From: Phycomyces blakesleeanus NRRL 1555(-)
Lineage: Eukaryota; Mucoromycota; Mucoromycetes; Mucorales; Phycomycetaceae
Length of the DNA stretch: 64,000 nt
Direction: 5' to 3'
Assembly (NCBI RefSeq): GCF_001638985.1
Contig: NW_017265137.1
Span: forward strand, 1,887,054 to 1,951,053
The notes below the pieces were generated by a model. It searched no databases. It was given only the letters and a program-made list of their open reading frames with translations, and was not told the origin of the DNA. A program made the position numbers and the translations under genes. This document shows, in pieces, positions 10,890 through 24,574 of the stretch; position 1 is the stretch's first letter, and every line of letters begins with the position of its first letter.

Positions 10890-13800
10890 TGTTTAAAAGA
10901 AACATATTTCTGCTATGGTTGCCACCAAGTCGGTCATATTCACTCGAAATGGTCGACCTTCTCGCACTGGAGGGATCGACAACTTGTACAAACGGGATCA
11001 TAAGGCTCCTGAACCCCATTGTTCCCCTTGTACCCTCTCCACTTACTTTTCCGGCTCGTCTACGAAGATGGCTACTTTCCCCTTCTTGATACTTCCCTCT
11101 CTGTACCTGGGTCTCGGCACAGCTCTAAAAACTCGAACAACGCTGGTCTCGTCAACAAGAAAACCAAGTCAGCGCCAAACCTTCTGTTCATTCCAGAAGG
11201 AAACTTTTATAATAGAGAAACTATCTTTGAAGATTATCCTACTCTCACTAAAAAGGAGATAAAGACATGGAAGGTGTAGAGGAGCACTTTGATGAAAATT
11301 GTGAATACGACCTTATAAACAGTATTGGCGAAATATCTCATCCCTCAATATTTATGATAAAAATTGCATCTATGAATTGCCGTGCATTGCTTATAAGAGA
11401 CCTTAGATTATGTGCGATCGATTTTTTATTAGCCCTTCAAGAAACCCATGCCAATACTGATCATTCGCAGCAAATGTTTCACATACATAATTCAACGCAA
11501 ACACTTTCTTGTGGTCTGTACACTGTGGTCTTGTTTCTCTTTTTCCGCGTATATCTTTTATCAACCCTCTCTTTCGTATTTGCGGCCGTTTAATCCCCAC
11601 TAATATAATCCATGCTAACAATATATCCCCCTCTTATCGTGTATGCGCTATATATATTCCTCCCACCTACCAGAACCGCTTTTTATTTCTGCACTCTTTC
11701 CTAGGCTCTCCAGAATAACTTCTTCATCTCCCAGCCTTATACATTCTATTTGGAGATCTTGACTATACTTATCGTACTACCTCTGCCAACTCTCAACAAG
11801 TTCCTCTCAAATGGCCAAACTCTACTTAACTATTTTATGGACTCTATCCCACCAAGTAGAGAACTCCTTGTCCTAACCTTCTATCGATAACTCTGCTCCT
11901 TTTCCTTCTACGTAGATCATGTATTCGAATTTCCTCGCCTTGCTATATGTCTCAATGTCTTGTCTGATAATTGCTTGGTAGCGGCTACTTTTATGCTCAC
12001 CGCCACCCACGAAACAGTAAAGGGACCGTGGCGCACCAATCCTCAACTTGCCCGAAACCCCGCTTTCTGTAATAAACTCGAATATTACATTCATACCATC
12101 GTCTTTCTTTCCTCCCCGTATATATCCTCCACAAGACTGATGTGAGAAACTTAAACATAAACCAACTACTTTCATCAAATACTTTACTAGGTGCGGAATC
12201 CAGGCACTTGTTACATTAGAGGCTAGCCTTCAAAGTAAACGCAACACGCCAATCCACAAGTCCAGACATAAACCAGCTCCATTTTTTTTATTTCATTATC
12301 CTTGAAAGCTAGTTACAACAATTCCAGTTGGAGAGAGTGCAAACCCTTGCCCACAATGCGGACAAACACCGGCAGGAGAATAGAGAGATTCCAGCAGACT
12401 ACCTTAAGTGTGCAGTTGCCGAATGACAGTCTCGAAAGAATACTAACCATCTTCGCTATTCTTCTACAGACCACTTGTACACTGAGTCTGATAGAATTAC
12501 CGAGGCGGTCACTGGATTATGTAAAGCTCCGTATACGCCTAAACAAATAGACCATATACCCATAGACGATTTATTTCATAACCCACCCTAAAATACTTGC
12601 CTCTCAAATATCAGACGTTCCTCACTGGCAGTCATATTTTCCGTTGACAACATACGAGGAGTGCCTCGGTATCCAAGAAAAAGCACCCAAATATTATATA
12701 GACTCCCTTATGATACTCTTCAGCTTGTATTTACTTATCCTTCCTGCACCCGACTACTAATCCAAATGTATAACGAAGCTCTCACTGGTGGTGAATTACT
12801 ATCATCCTGGCAGACCATCTATGTTCCTACTACCAAAGAAATACTGTATTTCGTCTTTGAAGATTTGGAGACCAATTACCCAGATCAACGCTGACACCAA
12901 GATTTTCGCTAGTCTTCTTAACGGCCGCGTGGCCAGAGGTGCTAGATCAATTGTATCCCTGTACCAAACCAAACTCTTTTACGATATTTTTTTCTTACTG
13001 ATAATGGTATACTCACAAAGCTAGTTATGAATCATGTCAATTCCACTGGTCATTCCGGAATCGGTCTTCTCTTGTATCAGGAGAAAGCTTATGATCAGGT
13101 TAATTCTGACTATCTCAAACAAATTCTAGCCCGATGCAGTTTTCCTTCTTCCATTATAATCTGCGCTTCAAGTTTTTCCTTTTCTTACAACCTTAAGATT
13201 AACGTCAATAGCTTCCTCTTTTCCTCTTTGTCAAATGTGTGGATTCGGAGAGGATGACCTCATGTATCTTGCTCTGCTTAACTTGGTCTTCGCTCCACTT
13301 TTGCGCCAACATATTCACGATCCATAATTTCCTGGATTTGGCATACAAGATACTTTCAGCCAACACTCTTCTCTTCCCATAAAGCTACTCGCATATGGTG
13401 ATGATCTTTTGGTTTCTCGCTCGCAGACCCAAGACATGTCCTGATTACAGCACCACCTCGCCACTTACGCCTCTGCTTCAAAGGCACGTATCAAACTTCA
13501 CAAGAGCCGTATTTTATCTGTCGGGTTGCCCTCGCAGTCTCTGAATGAACACAACTTACAGCTTGTAGATTGTTGACGAGCAAGATAGTCGCTCTTCTGG
13601 ATCCCTTTGCTACCTTGCCTTCTTAGTCATTTCCTTTATCACTCAAGGCAGCTTCTTCTGATCTGGTGATGCTTTGTAAGATACACCTTTTTCATCATTA
13701 TCTGTCTGATATCAACCCTCTTCTTCATTTCATTTTCCCAATTTTTGAAACAGTCGATTTCGTTCATACATCAATCTTTTCTTTAGCATCTTTGCCGCGA

Positions 13801-14780
13801 ATAACCTCCATCCTTCTAGTTTTGACTTTATTGTGGTAAATCTGGTGACTTTTATGGATAATCTTCTGGGTTTTGTATCTTTTACTCCATATGGTTTCCC
13901 TTGGTTTTACTTCTTTTTTGCGTCACCCCCCGGATTCGGGATGTCTACAAAATTGTCCAAAACTTGGATACTATTTCTAGACACTTATCTTCTTCCTCCT
14001 CCCGTTCACTACACATTCTTTGCAGAATATTTCAGAGTATATATGACTATTCACTCTTCTTTCAAACCTTCATAGCTCGTGTTTGGCTACCTCAAAGGAT
14101 CTTGACTGCACAATTTGCTGACCTGATGATACGCAGTGGCTCTGAAGTTTATCTTTCTGCACTTTTGTCCTCCCTTATGCACCTTACAATATCTGGCTAA
14201 GGTAAATTCATCGCAAGGTTTCTTGATGCTCAGTTTTCTATGCTGTGCTTCTACTCCATTCCCACCTCCTACTTGGTCTTTCTTTGAAAATGAAGACTTT
14301 TTTTATATAAAACTATTTCTCTTTGTATATTTCTTCGAGCTTCCCCACTGGCAGACATTCTAGCACACGAATTTTGGATTTTTCTCTCCAACCTCTGATG
14401 GATTTAATATACTGTACAAATTTACCTCCCCACCTCGCCTTGAACCCACTCTAGAGTCTGCTTTTATACTTGGCTAGGTTTTTTTTTTTACTTCATGGAA
14501 ACACCACTGAGATTTCGTATCTGATCGAACTCCTTTTTGTTGCCACGAATGTCATCATTAGATATAGTTTTCTGCTTCACTGTTTACACGCCAAAGAAAA
14601 ACTCAATCAACACTCATTCCCAGTCTAGATATCTAGAGATTTAATATTTTATACTTTCCAAAAACATAAAAACCAAAAAAGCAAGTTTTGACATCTTTTA
14701 AATCTTTTGAGCAAGAGTCCCACCTACCAACCAACTAGAGCTTTGCTACATACAAGCAAAAAAAAAACTCTGTTGATTTT
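10890..14780 (+). mobile_element. decayed LINE (non-LTR retrotransposon) with endonuclease and reverse transcriptase remnants
   Basis: In order, on one strand but broken into many frames: the end of an ORF1-like segment (11170-11330); an APE-type endonuclease start (KIASMNCRAL at about 11360, FLLALQETHA at about 11430, ICGRLIPTNIIHANN then YIPPTYQNRF at about 11580-11690); a DYTYRTTSANSQQVPLKW endonuclease stretch at about 11760-11815; then reverse transcriptase pieces: LPYDTLQLVF at about 12700, NWRPITQINADTKIFA split over two frames at about 12865-12915, GLLLYQEKAYDQVNSDYL at about 13070-13120, and an LLAYGDDLLV catalytic box at about 13385-13412 (YGDD rather than YADD). A decayed C-terminal region follows to about 14500, and an A-rich tail region to 14780. 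Many stops and frameshifts make it inactive. Confidence 0.75.
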
Positions 14781-17590
14781 TTTTGTTGACTAACAAGGAA
14801 AATTATATACCTCTGTTCTGGAGTAATTAAGGTCATCAACCTTGGAGATTATCTGCCCTTCAATACTTTGGTAGTGGGCTAGAGTAGGCTGTATTAAGTA
14901 TTATTAATTTTGAGTGTGATCAATTGTGACATTTAATTATCTTTGCTATTCCTGTTTGTAGGTCATCCACTCCACAATGATTGGGCTTTTGTTTTTATAT
15001 GTTGATTAGCTAGTACCAAGCGTTATTTTTCTTAAAAAGAAAATAATTGAGTTTGCTGAATTTGTTTCAATTTTTGAAACAGCCATCTCCTTGTATGCTT
15101 CAGAAAGTACGTCAACTACATTAAGGGCGTGTTAATCTTATAGAATCAGATGCAACAGCATTACATATTCAATGTTATTATCAGTTGAGTGACTAATGTA
15201 CGTAGATTGAGTTTCTTGTTTTCAATCTTCATACAAAGTCTTTTAAATGTGAATTAGATTAGACAACTATTACGCGTAATTATATTGCAATGTGTAAGAT
15301 TAAAAGAGGGCCATTCAGTTCTAAAATCAGTCTACTTTGTGTAATGGCACAAATATTCAAAGAACGGGTGTTTTTAGGCGGTACTTATAATCAAGTTCTT
15401 TCTACATTTGACTTCTTGTAATTACCGTGTCAAACTTATTCATTACTCATTTTTTATTTTTCATCAACTTAAATGCACAATAAAAGACAGATGTTTTTTG
15501 GAGACATGGTTTTAAATAGTTTTTATTTGAAAAAAGATTTGATTTATTAACTTATTAACTTATTGCTACTATTACTATCTACTTTATTTTTCTATACATA
15601 TAAAAAGGATACAAAGGGTTGTCAAGCTCTTAGTCCCCACACAAGGTGGCTCAATCTCCCCCAGGACGAAAACCTGGCTTGACGGCGAGGGAGGCGGACA
15701 GCAGAGTATTATCTCAGACTGAACTCATCACGCTTTTACAAGCGGCACAACTGCAGAGGGGGCCAAGGACTACACGGCATGAAGCACATGTAACACATCT
15801 TTACCCGCGCTTCACAGCAATGGCGTCCCGTCCATGACCCATGTCTGATGGCGCCACTTTGGGGCAAAGTACCGGCTGTCGTCACTGTTCTGTGGTCATC
15901 GGTTTTCATAGCTACATTCATAGCTAGAAATTCCTAATCGACAGCCGCATTGAAGAAAGAAAGAGAAAAAACAAAAACCAGAAAAAAGGAGTACTTTTAT
16001 CTTTTTTTTCTTTGCCACTCAAAAGAAAAAAATAGATGGGGCTATCCCAAAAAAGGGACATTCCGTATGATTCCTAAAAGATTTTCATGTATAATCAGTC
16101 CATCAATCAATAGCCTAACATAACAACAGAAAGCCACCTTTGTAATTGGCAAAGAGTATCCTATTCGTCACTATATTATATACACTATACCGTTTGTAGC
16201 ATAAAATACAAGAGGTTATGTTTGATGTTAATGCTGACAGTAATTTTGATAGCATTTCTGGGTGGAGTCATTTAGCAAAGAGAAAAAAAAAGGTGTAGTA
16301 AATAGTTTTATAAAGAAACACAATTCAAGCAGCTATCTAACTTTGGGATATACTTTTCTATGAAATAGTTTTCCATTGAGAGAGATTAAAGCGTACCAAT
16401 ATAATCTAACACAGAGACTTGAAAAAAAAAACAAATACTTGAAGACTATATGAGAGTAGGCAAATGTCAAATACTTGGCATATATGAAAAATATACATAT
16501 ATGATTATAAATTCTTATAAGCTATAAGTAGTCAATAAAATTAAAAAAGATATCTTTTTCTGATTATGCTAACATATAAACATACAAATACATCTATATA
16601 ATAATGTAGATAAGTTAAGTTTAGTTGCTGAATGCCTATGACCAAGTAGACTTGTGATATTAAGGAGTTGTCAGCATAAGCTATAAGAAAAATATATAAA
16701 AGAAAGGGCAAAATAGTAAAGAAATATAAAGTAGAAGGAGACAAAAAAGCGATGATATAGTAAATAGAGAGAGAGATAAAGTAGCAAGAAAGCTCGTTTT
16801 ACCAATTAATACTATAGAGACTTTTGCTGGGATGTCAGATAACAGATTACTTCTCGTCGCAATTTACTGTATATAAGGAAGTAAACAACTCAAAATTAAC
16901 AGTGAATGGACACTTTAAAGTAGTCAAAAGCCTGTTTAGCTGTACTATGGACAGGATTAGTGTGTGCCTATGTGTCCACAATGTAGCCGGAAATAATAAA
17001 AGTAGGTCAACTTGATGGTCTTTATAAAGAGCTTGTGGTCATTAAATTACAGCTTCTGTTAAATTTTTCCTATAGATATATGTAACTCTACAATACAGAA
17101 AACAAAAATAATTGCTAAGCATATTTTGTAAGTCCTCAAAGTCATTTTCCGTGTGATAATAATGATAGGCATTTTCTTATTTGTTGAGTAACAACTAAGT
17201 AATTTGACAGCACCAAGTCCACCAAAGTTACAAATAACTTATCAAAGCTGACTTGTTTTAGTATATTTTGAGGGCCCCAGTAGTGTTATTAATATTGCGT
17301 GTGGTTGGATTAAGCGTGAAGAAAAAAATAAAAGTATTATTTCGTGAGCCTGAACTAGATCAACTTCGCTCTGTTCAACAAATCCACTGTTGATAGTAAT
17401 AGTTTTGCTGTATACACATCTTCAGCTATATATTCTGCTGTACCAGCTTATTATGTCCTAGAATTTCAAGATCCAAAGTGATTGAGCTTACACAATGATA
17501 AAATTATTACACCGTGCTTATGTCTTTTATGAGCCTGAATTCCAGTAAAGATGTTTTTATTTAAATAATGTAGTGAGTTTGATAACTTGT
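14781..17590. other. gene-poor AT-rich region
   Basis: No intact gene is seen. A GC-richer island at 15610-15925 is described separately. The rest is AT-rich with short runs and no recognised RNA gene. Confidence 0.45.
15610..15925 (+). pseudogene. GC-richer decayed coding fragment, unidentified
   Basis: About 315 bp with clearly higher GC than its surroundings. One frame reads CQALSPHTRWLNLPQDENLA, stop, RRGRRTAEYYLRLNSSRFYK, then after a second stop HIFTRASQQWRPVHDPCLMA. Two in-frame stops interrupt an otherwise protein-like translation, so this looks like a broken coding piece, perhaps from a transposable element. I do not recognise the family. Confidence 0.35.
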
Positions 17591-18190
17591 ATGGGTATTC
17601 CTCTGGTTTTAGCCTATCTTGTTCCACATGATCTCCCTATCTTTTTCTCCTCTTGGCTTCACTTCTGAATCCGAGAGGCCTATAAGCTTGATACAACTTT
17701 GAATGTTCTCTCTCAATTCGTACCTTCTTCTCTCACTAGCTCACCACACATTTCTCGCAAACTGCTCGACTTATAAATAATATATCCCTCTTCTTCCAAG
17801 CCTTCGGGACTCATGCTTGCCTATCTCAAAGAATCTTGCCTGTTCAATTTTCTGACATGATTATACGCAGTGGCTCTAAAGTTGACCCATCTACACTTTT
17901 GTCTGCTATATCCCGTAGCTTTCATTGTAAGTACATATATATATCTCGATACCGTTTCTCCTGCGAAGTTGTCTTTTTCTCTACTAATTATGTGTCATAG
18001 GCAATGCATGTCATATAATGGCTCAAATTCTGAACTTTTGCTCTTTTATACCTTACAATAACATGAAACCAAAAAAAAAAAGTTTTGACGCCTCTGAAGC
18101 CTTTTGAAAAAGAACTCCATAAATGAACCAGAATTCTGTTCAATACAAACAAGAACTTATATGGAATACCTTGGTGACAAGCAACCATTA
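17590..18190 (+). mobile_element. LINE 3'-end fragment related to the 10.9-14.8 kb copy
   Basis: This stretch matches the tail of the larger LINE: the segment ending TTCTGACATGATTATACGCAG TGGCTCTAAAG parallels 14110-14150, and the AAGTTTTGAC...CTTTTGA...CAATACAAACAAG part parallels 14680-14760. It has a deletion relative to that copy and many substitutions, so it is an older or separately decayed insertion. Confidence 0.6.
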
Positions 18191-21100
18191 ATCAACTGGG
18201 ATACTAAATTATGAAACCAAATATCTATATAAATAAGTATGATTTTTTTCTCTTGAGTAGATAAAGCACTATCATAGTACCTATTGTTTTTTTTTCATTT
18301 TATTTGTTTATTTCAGGGCTTTGTTTGTTGAATGTGTCCATATATTGACGTATTGGTCGGCTCAGCCTTTACAGAAATGTACTTGGCTGCTATAGAAATG
18401 GTGAAAGATAATAAGGAAACAGAAAATAACAGAATGGAAGCCTTATAAACGATTTGTTAGACATGCAAGGCTGGTTCATTGGGAAGATAATAAGCTACTA
18501 TTTTATGTAGGAAACTTGTTTATTACAAATGTAGAATATGGGAAAATAATATAGATCTATCATTTATACTTATGTCTCTTCTTTAGCGTAATGTATATTT
18601 ATGCCATCACCCAGTCTACTCCGCTGTATAGAATGAGTATCGAAAGGAAGCACGGCACAATGAATCAGGAGTTAAAGTAACACACTACCAGAAGCAACAA
18701 AGCCAATAAAACTCTCTAAAGACTTTGGTGCCGCCTATCACTCTACTGTTTTAGAGAACGAAAAAGACTGATTGTATTTGGAAATACTTGAAAATAAAAT
18801 AATAACGGGTGAATTAATTGATCTGTCTGTTGAAAATAAGGAATGAAAAATCTTCTATTCACATAATATTCAAAGTGATATTTTGAAGAATATATACCAC
18901 AGGTCTTTTAAAAATAATTACTAATTACTTTCAGTAATTTTTTTTAAAGAAAAGAGCTATTAGTCAGGGCTACTTGAATATTATTTTATATTTAAAAAAA
19001 ATCGCTTTAAAACTCGATTTTTTTTTCAAAGACGCTACCAACACAATAGACTTTTTCTGCCCAAGTCTCTTTGTGCGTGCTACAAAAAAAACACTGTTAG
19101 CTATGTTAGAAATGCTAACAACGTTGCTGTTTTTACTTAACTTTTATTTATGGATTAGAGGCAAATTTAGTAATACTATTCCTTACAGATGTAAAAAAAA
19201 ACTGTAACTCATCAACGCAGAAATGACTATATAATCTAGTATACACAATATAATAGATATATATATATATATTGATATTAATATTTTTATTCTAAAATAT
19301 TAGAACCAAGAACTTCTGAAGAAATGATCACAAAATTCTTGATGTGTGACATATAAAAGCTTAAAGCAACGTTCTGAATTTTTCAAGAGATTACCCTGTA
19401 TTTTCAGTTTAATTATACATATACTTTTAGCGTTATATCAAGCTTCAGGGCTAAGAAATGATTGCCAAGATAAAATAAAGAAAAGATGAGTTATGAATCT
19501 ACTGGGAAGCTCATTTATAAAACAAAATTTTATTTTGCCCTTTTATTATCATTATGATCTTATTATGAAAGTCATCTATATCGTATTGGATCAAATTATT
19601 ATGATATAAGCACCAGTATCAACATAATATTTTTTACGTCTTTATTCGGTCTACAAGTCTCTAAACCATATAATTCTGGATAAATTCTGTATATATAATA
19701 TAATACTTCCAAAGAAACACACATGATATTTAATACAATCTCATTAGAAAGAGATCTTTCTTAAACGCTTTGACATAAGCAGCGTTTTTTAAACCATCGT
19801 ATACTAGTTAATATTTTATTAATTAAATAGGTAGTGACATTTTCAATCAAGAAGTATTGGCAAAATAATAAGCACATTTACAGTATTTGTTTTTGTATAT
19901 GTTATATAAGGTTCTTCTTTATCTCAACCTCACATCAACCATATTTTATAAATCTTAAATATCGACTATGAGTAGATAAGAATTCAGATATTTTAATTTT
20001 AATAATTTTCCTTTCAGCATCTTATGTATGATCCCAGAAGTGTAACCAAGGAAAGCATTTTCGTTTTTGACTTTCTCGAATTAATTTCGGAGCCACGGAA
20101 GAAATATATCTTATAATAAACTCATATGGATTTTTAATGGTACTAATCATCATCCATAACCAGAAGATCTCCTGCTAAAAAAACCACACCGAGTATTAGG
20201 ATACCGTTTTCCCGCTTCATTCCAGGAGTAATGTTGTATTTTATCGTACAAGAAACTCTTCCGATGATTTTGGAGCCGACATCATTGATTTTAAATATGA
20301 AACTAAAGCGACCTGTCCAGTTAACGACCCTTTTATTTATTTATTTATTTATTTATTAGAAGTTCATATTTCTATTGATCTGTATATGTATAAAAAGCTT
20401 GTACATTGTAATATATGGACTAGCATATAAACGCTCGACACACTTGGTTTTTAAAAAGACTAGTTTCTAATGTTGAATTTAATAAATATATTCCAATTAC
20501 ATATTTTGTGGCCTTTTGCTTTCTTGTAATTAATTGAAAAAAATCCAATCCCTCCTCCTATCTTTCACCGTTTCTCAAACCACATTTTAACATATATCTA
20601 ATTTCCTTCAATTTACCTCTCTTACATACGATACCATTGTTTGATTCCTAACTTTAATAATAATAATAGCTATAATTTCCGTAAAAATACATTATCGTCC
20701 TACTGTAAGGTTTCCTAGACAAATACACAAGCAATTATACACTATTTTTTTAATTAAGTTGAATAAATATGTATCAAGTAGATCAATGATAAAAAAGTTG
20801 GTTTATTTCAAGATATATATATATATATATTGACGGCTTTACAACTGTCCGTAATGTTTTACTTCTTTATCAATGAACTGATTGTTTAGATTTAGTGTAG
20901 ATCAGTTATGAATTTTGAAAGGCAGGAGCATTTTTATATCATGTATATATATAATACATATACCAGGATTTCAATTGATAAATACACAATGAAAGACTTA
21001 AAAAAGATGTGTAGCTCTGAACCAACAAAAGGTGATAAGAGTATTTGAATTATAGACCTTATGATGGTTACTATTGAAAAAGAAAAAGAAAATGCAAAGG

Positions 21101-22730
21101 GGGTACATAATAATTTAGTTGTAGGTTGCATCTTTTGTGCACGGCCCACACCCACGTTATGTTTACAAAATGAACGAGGTTTGCTGTGGTCAAAAAAATA
21201 ATAATACCCATAAAGGCTGGCTAGTTTAAATGCCAGTGTGCAAGACTTGCAGATATGATTTTTTGTATCGTATGACAAATATAAAGTACCTAGTGTCTAG
21301 TGTCTAGTGTCTAAGTATTTCTTTTAGTTTATTTTATTTTTCCAAATGGAGTTTTTTTTCTGGTAGTTTCTTCGGAACAGGTCCCATTTACCAAGCCAAT
21401 CGTAAAATTCGTTATCACGTTTGAATAAGATTTGTCGGAGCGTTTGACTGTGTATAAGATAAATGCGTTTGAATATGACGAGCTCAAGAGGTTGATTGAT
21501 AGGCTCCATTTTTACTAGGGAAGTCATCTCTTTTTTTTAAAAAAAAATATTGCAATATTTTCTTGGTCTTCATTATTTAAATTAATGTCCCTTTAGTTAA
21601 AGGTGACTAGAAAAAGAAGATCAATAGAGATCCCTCCAAGTTCCAAAGGCTTTGCGTGTATGATTTCTTTTATGGATAATCTTGTTGATAATCTAAAAAC
21701 ATCCTATAATAGGGCATTGTCATTATCTTTTTAAAAAAATAAAAAAAAATAAAGAACAAAGATAGTATGTAAAGTACATTAGTATTTCCTCCTCCTTATC
21801 ACATACACTCTCGTTTTCTTTTTATCATATCCAATGTATTCCCTATTAGCCTATGGCTCCGTTATATTATCTGATGTCCAACCAAGAGAAATAAAAAGCA
21901 ACCCATATTGGAATAAGTCTATGAATGTATTATTTTTGGTCTTGGACCCCATACAAAAAGCGACAAATGGCGGCAAGTCAAACTGTAGAAAATAATGGGT
22001 CAAATTTGCATTGGACTAGACCTTGTAAATGAGCGTTCTTTCTTACCAATAAAAAAAACAGAAACAGCATAGTCCAGTCTAGTATATTGTAGAATATAGA
22101 AATTACAAATCAAAAAAAAATAACATATATATATATATATACATATGTATGTATGTGCGTGTATGTATGTGTATAAATATATATATAATTTGGAATTTTT
22201 AATCTCTTGGGAATGATACCCAAGATATTTTCAATGTACGCTTCTGGTGTACTACTTCCGCTTATTTATTTAGTAGGGGTCGGAAGTGACTTTTATTTTT
22301 ATATATATTTGTCTTTGAAAGAACCTGAAAGATAAGTCTTGGTAAGCAACAGGTGAAATGACGATTAGGATTGATTTGACCTGCTTAATCGGAGAGTATT
22401 TCCCGTACGTTATTTTGTGTCCTGTCTGTGGGTTGTGATGTGTATATATTTGTACATCTTGTACAATTCCACACTGATCCCCGCCATGGTTTTCCCGTAG
22501 TTATAGGCTTACCAAATACCGCCAAAATGCGGGGAGAAACTTTTTTTTTACAGTTCAAAAAAGTCAATGATCTCTGTAGGTGGATTTGACCGCCTCTTGA
22601 ATATTTTAGTCTCTCGTATTCATTTGTCAGTTCTGCAACCCCAAAAGAGAACCCTCGCCCCCCTCCCCTCCCCCCACTTTGTACGTCTTGTAATCTGTCA
22701 CGCAAGTGGAGTCTCATATATTTTATTTTG
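18191..22730. other. long AT-rich region with no recognised gene
   Basis: About 4.5 kb of AT-rich DNA with TTTA, TATATA and TGTA microsatellites (20338-20358, 20815-20830, 22128-22180). Short open frames here (for example minus strand 20934-21278) lack recognisable motifs. The last few hundred bases, with CCCCTCCCC pyrimidine-rich stretches at about 22660-22678, are likely the promoter of the next gene. Confidence 0.5.
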
Positions 22731-22738
22731 TATAAAAA
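22731..22738 (+). promoter_or_regulatory. TATA box of NADP isocitrate dehydrogenase gene
   Basis: TATAAAAA lies 88 bp before the ATG and is followed by a CT-rich leader. Confidence 0.5.
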
Positions 22739-22818
22739 GAGTGTGGCATTACAGGCATTAGGGTCCCTTCCTTCTTCTCTTCTCCTTTTTCAAGTCGCAG
22801 TAGATTTACATAGACACT

Positions 22819-24574
22819 ATGCCCAAGATTGTTGTTAAGAACCCCGTTGTTGACCTGGATGGTGATGAGATGACCAGAATTATCTGGCAGATCATCAAGG
22901 ACAAGCTCATCCTTCCTTATCTTGATATTGACATCAAGTATTACGATCTCAGTGTTGAGAACCGTGATGCCGTAAGTTGTGAATTTGTGACAAACATTCC
23001 CAATCTAAACATTGTCCATTGTGTCCGTATTTCAACAGACCAACGACCAGGTTACCATTGACTCTGCCGAGGCTATCAAGAAGTACAATGTTGGTATCAA
23101 GTGTGCCACCATCACCCCCGATGAGGCTCGTGTTGAAGGTATGCTTACAATTTAAAACAAAAAATAAAAATAAACGAAGTCCTTTGGTATATTATTTTGT
23201 GTGTGTGGGGAGAACAAAGGACGGATGAAGTCGCGTCTGGCATTTAATAAACTAATAACCCATTTTTTGTGTCTTTAAAGAATTCGGCCTTAAGAAGATG
23301 TGGAAGTCTCCCAACGGTACTATCCGTAACATCTTGAACGGTACCGTTTTCCGTGAGCCTATCGTCCTCAAGAACCTTCCCCGTCTTGTCCCTGGTTGGA
23401 CTGAGCCTATCATTGTCGGTCGTCACGCCTTTGGTGACCAGGTAAGATATGAGTTAAATACTTTCTTTTTTTTTATAGTATTGATACTAAAAAAAACTCC
23501 CTTCAACTTTATGTACCATAGTACCGTGCTACTGATTTCGTCGCCAAGGGTCCCGGAAAGCTCGAGTTCATTTACACTCCTGCCGATGGTTCAGCTGTCC
23601 AGAAGTTCGATGTCTACAACTTTGAAAACGGAGGTGGTGTTGGCATGGCCATGTACAACACCGATGAGTCCATCGAGGGTTTCGCTCACGCCTGTTTCCG
23701 TGTTGCCATTGACCGCAAGATGCCTTTGTACTTGAGCACCAAGAACACCATCTTGAAGGCCTATGATGGTCGCTTCAAGGATATCTTTGAGGAGGTCTTC
23801 CAGAAGTCTTACAAGCCCCAGTTTGATGCCCTCAAGATCTGGTACGAGCACCGTCTCATTGACGATATGGTTGCCCAGGTCTTGAAGTCCAACGGAAACT
23901 TTGTCTGGGCCACCAAGAACTATGACGGTGATGTTCAGTCAGATATCATTGCTCAGGGTTACGGTTCCCTCGGTCTCATGACCTCCGTTCTCTACACTCC
24001 CGATGGTAAGACTGTCGAGGCTGAGGCTGCCCACGGCACAGTCACTCGCCATTACCGTGAGCACCAAAAGGTATATTGAGAAACCAAAAAGAAACTAGAT
24101 CCCTTTTGAAGTAGGGAAAACATAACTAACGAGTATATACGCACATTTTAGGGTAACACCACTTCTACCAACCCCATTGCTTCCATCTATGCATGGACTC
24201 GCGGTTTGGCTCACCGTGCCAAGCTCGATAACAACCAGGAGCTTGCTCAATTCACACAAGATGTTGAGCGTGCCTGTCTCGAGACTATCGAGAACGACAA
24301 ACATATGACCAAGGATCTTGCTTTGATTATCTACGGAAAGAGGTAAGACTTAACATACACCTAGAGAAAGAGACGTAGAGAAAAATTGAATGAATGAAAG
24401 AATGAAAGAAAGAAAGAAAAATAAGGGTGGCAAAAAGGAAGGTGTGATATTATTGGTATACTAATCTAACATTGTGTTTGTAGCATGACCCGTGAAAACT
24501 ACTCCAGCACAGAAGAGTTCTTGCAGCAGATTGCTGACAAGTTGGCTGCCATTCGCACCCGTGCTTCCCTGTAA
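22819..24574 (+). CDS. IDP2: NADP-dependent isocitrate dehydrogenase
   Basis: Oxidative decarboxylation of isocitrate to 2-oxoglutarate, making NADPH. Six exons, 22819..22971, 23039..23138, 23281..23441, 23522..24070, 24152..24342 and 24484..24574, give 414 aa, the same length as human IDH1. All introns are GT-AG and all phases agree. Landmarks are the N-terminal [14 protein letters not shown], substrate-binding [30 protein letters not shown], the NADP/substrate signature [37 protein letters not shown], and [15 protein letters not shown]. No mitochondrial presequence precedes the core, and the C-terminus (ASL) is not a canonical peroxisomal signal, so a cytosolic form is the best guess. The gene symbol follows the yeast cytosolic paralogue and is tentative. 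Codon use indicates high expression. Confidence 0.96.

Noticed and set aside
22385..22717. 110-codon minus frame upstream of isocitrate dehydrogenase
   Set aside because: It lies over the likely promoter, has no domain, and its Arg/Gly run comes from the pyrimidine-rich promoter sequence.
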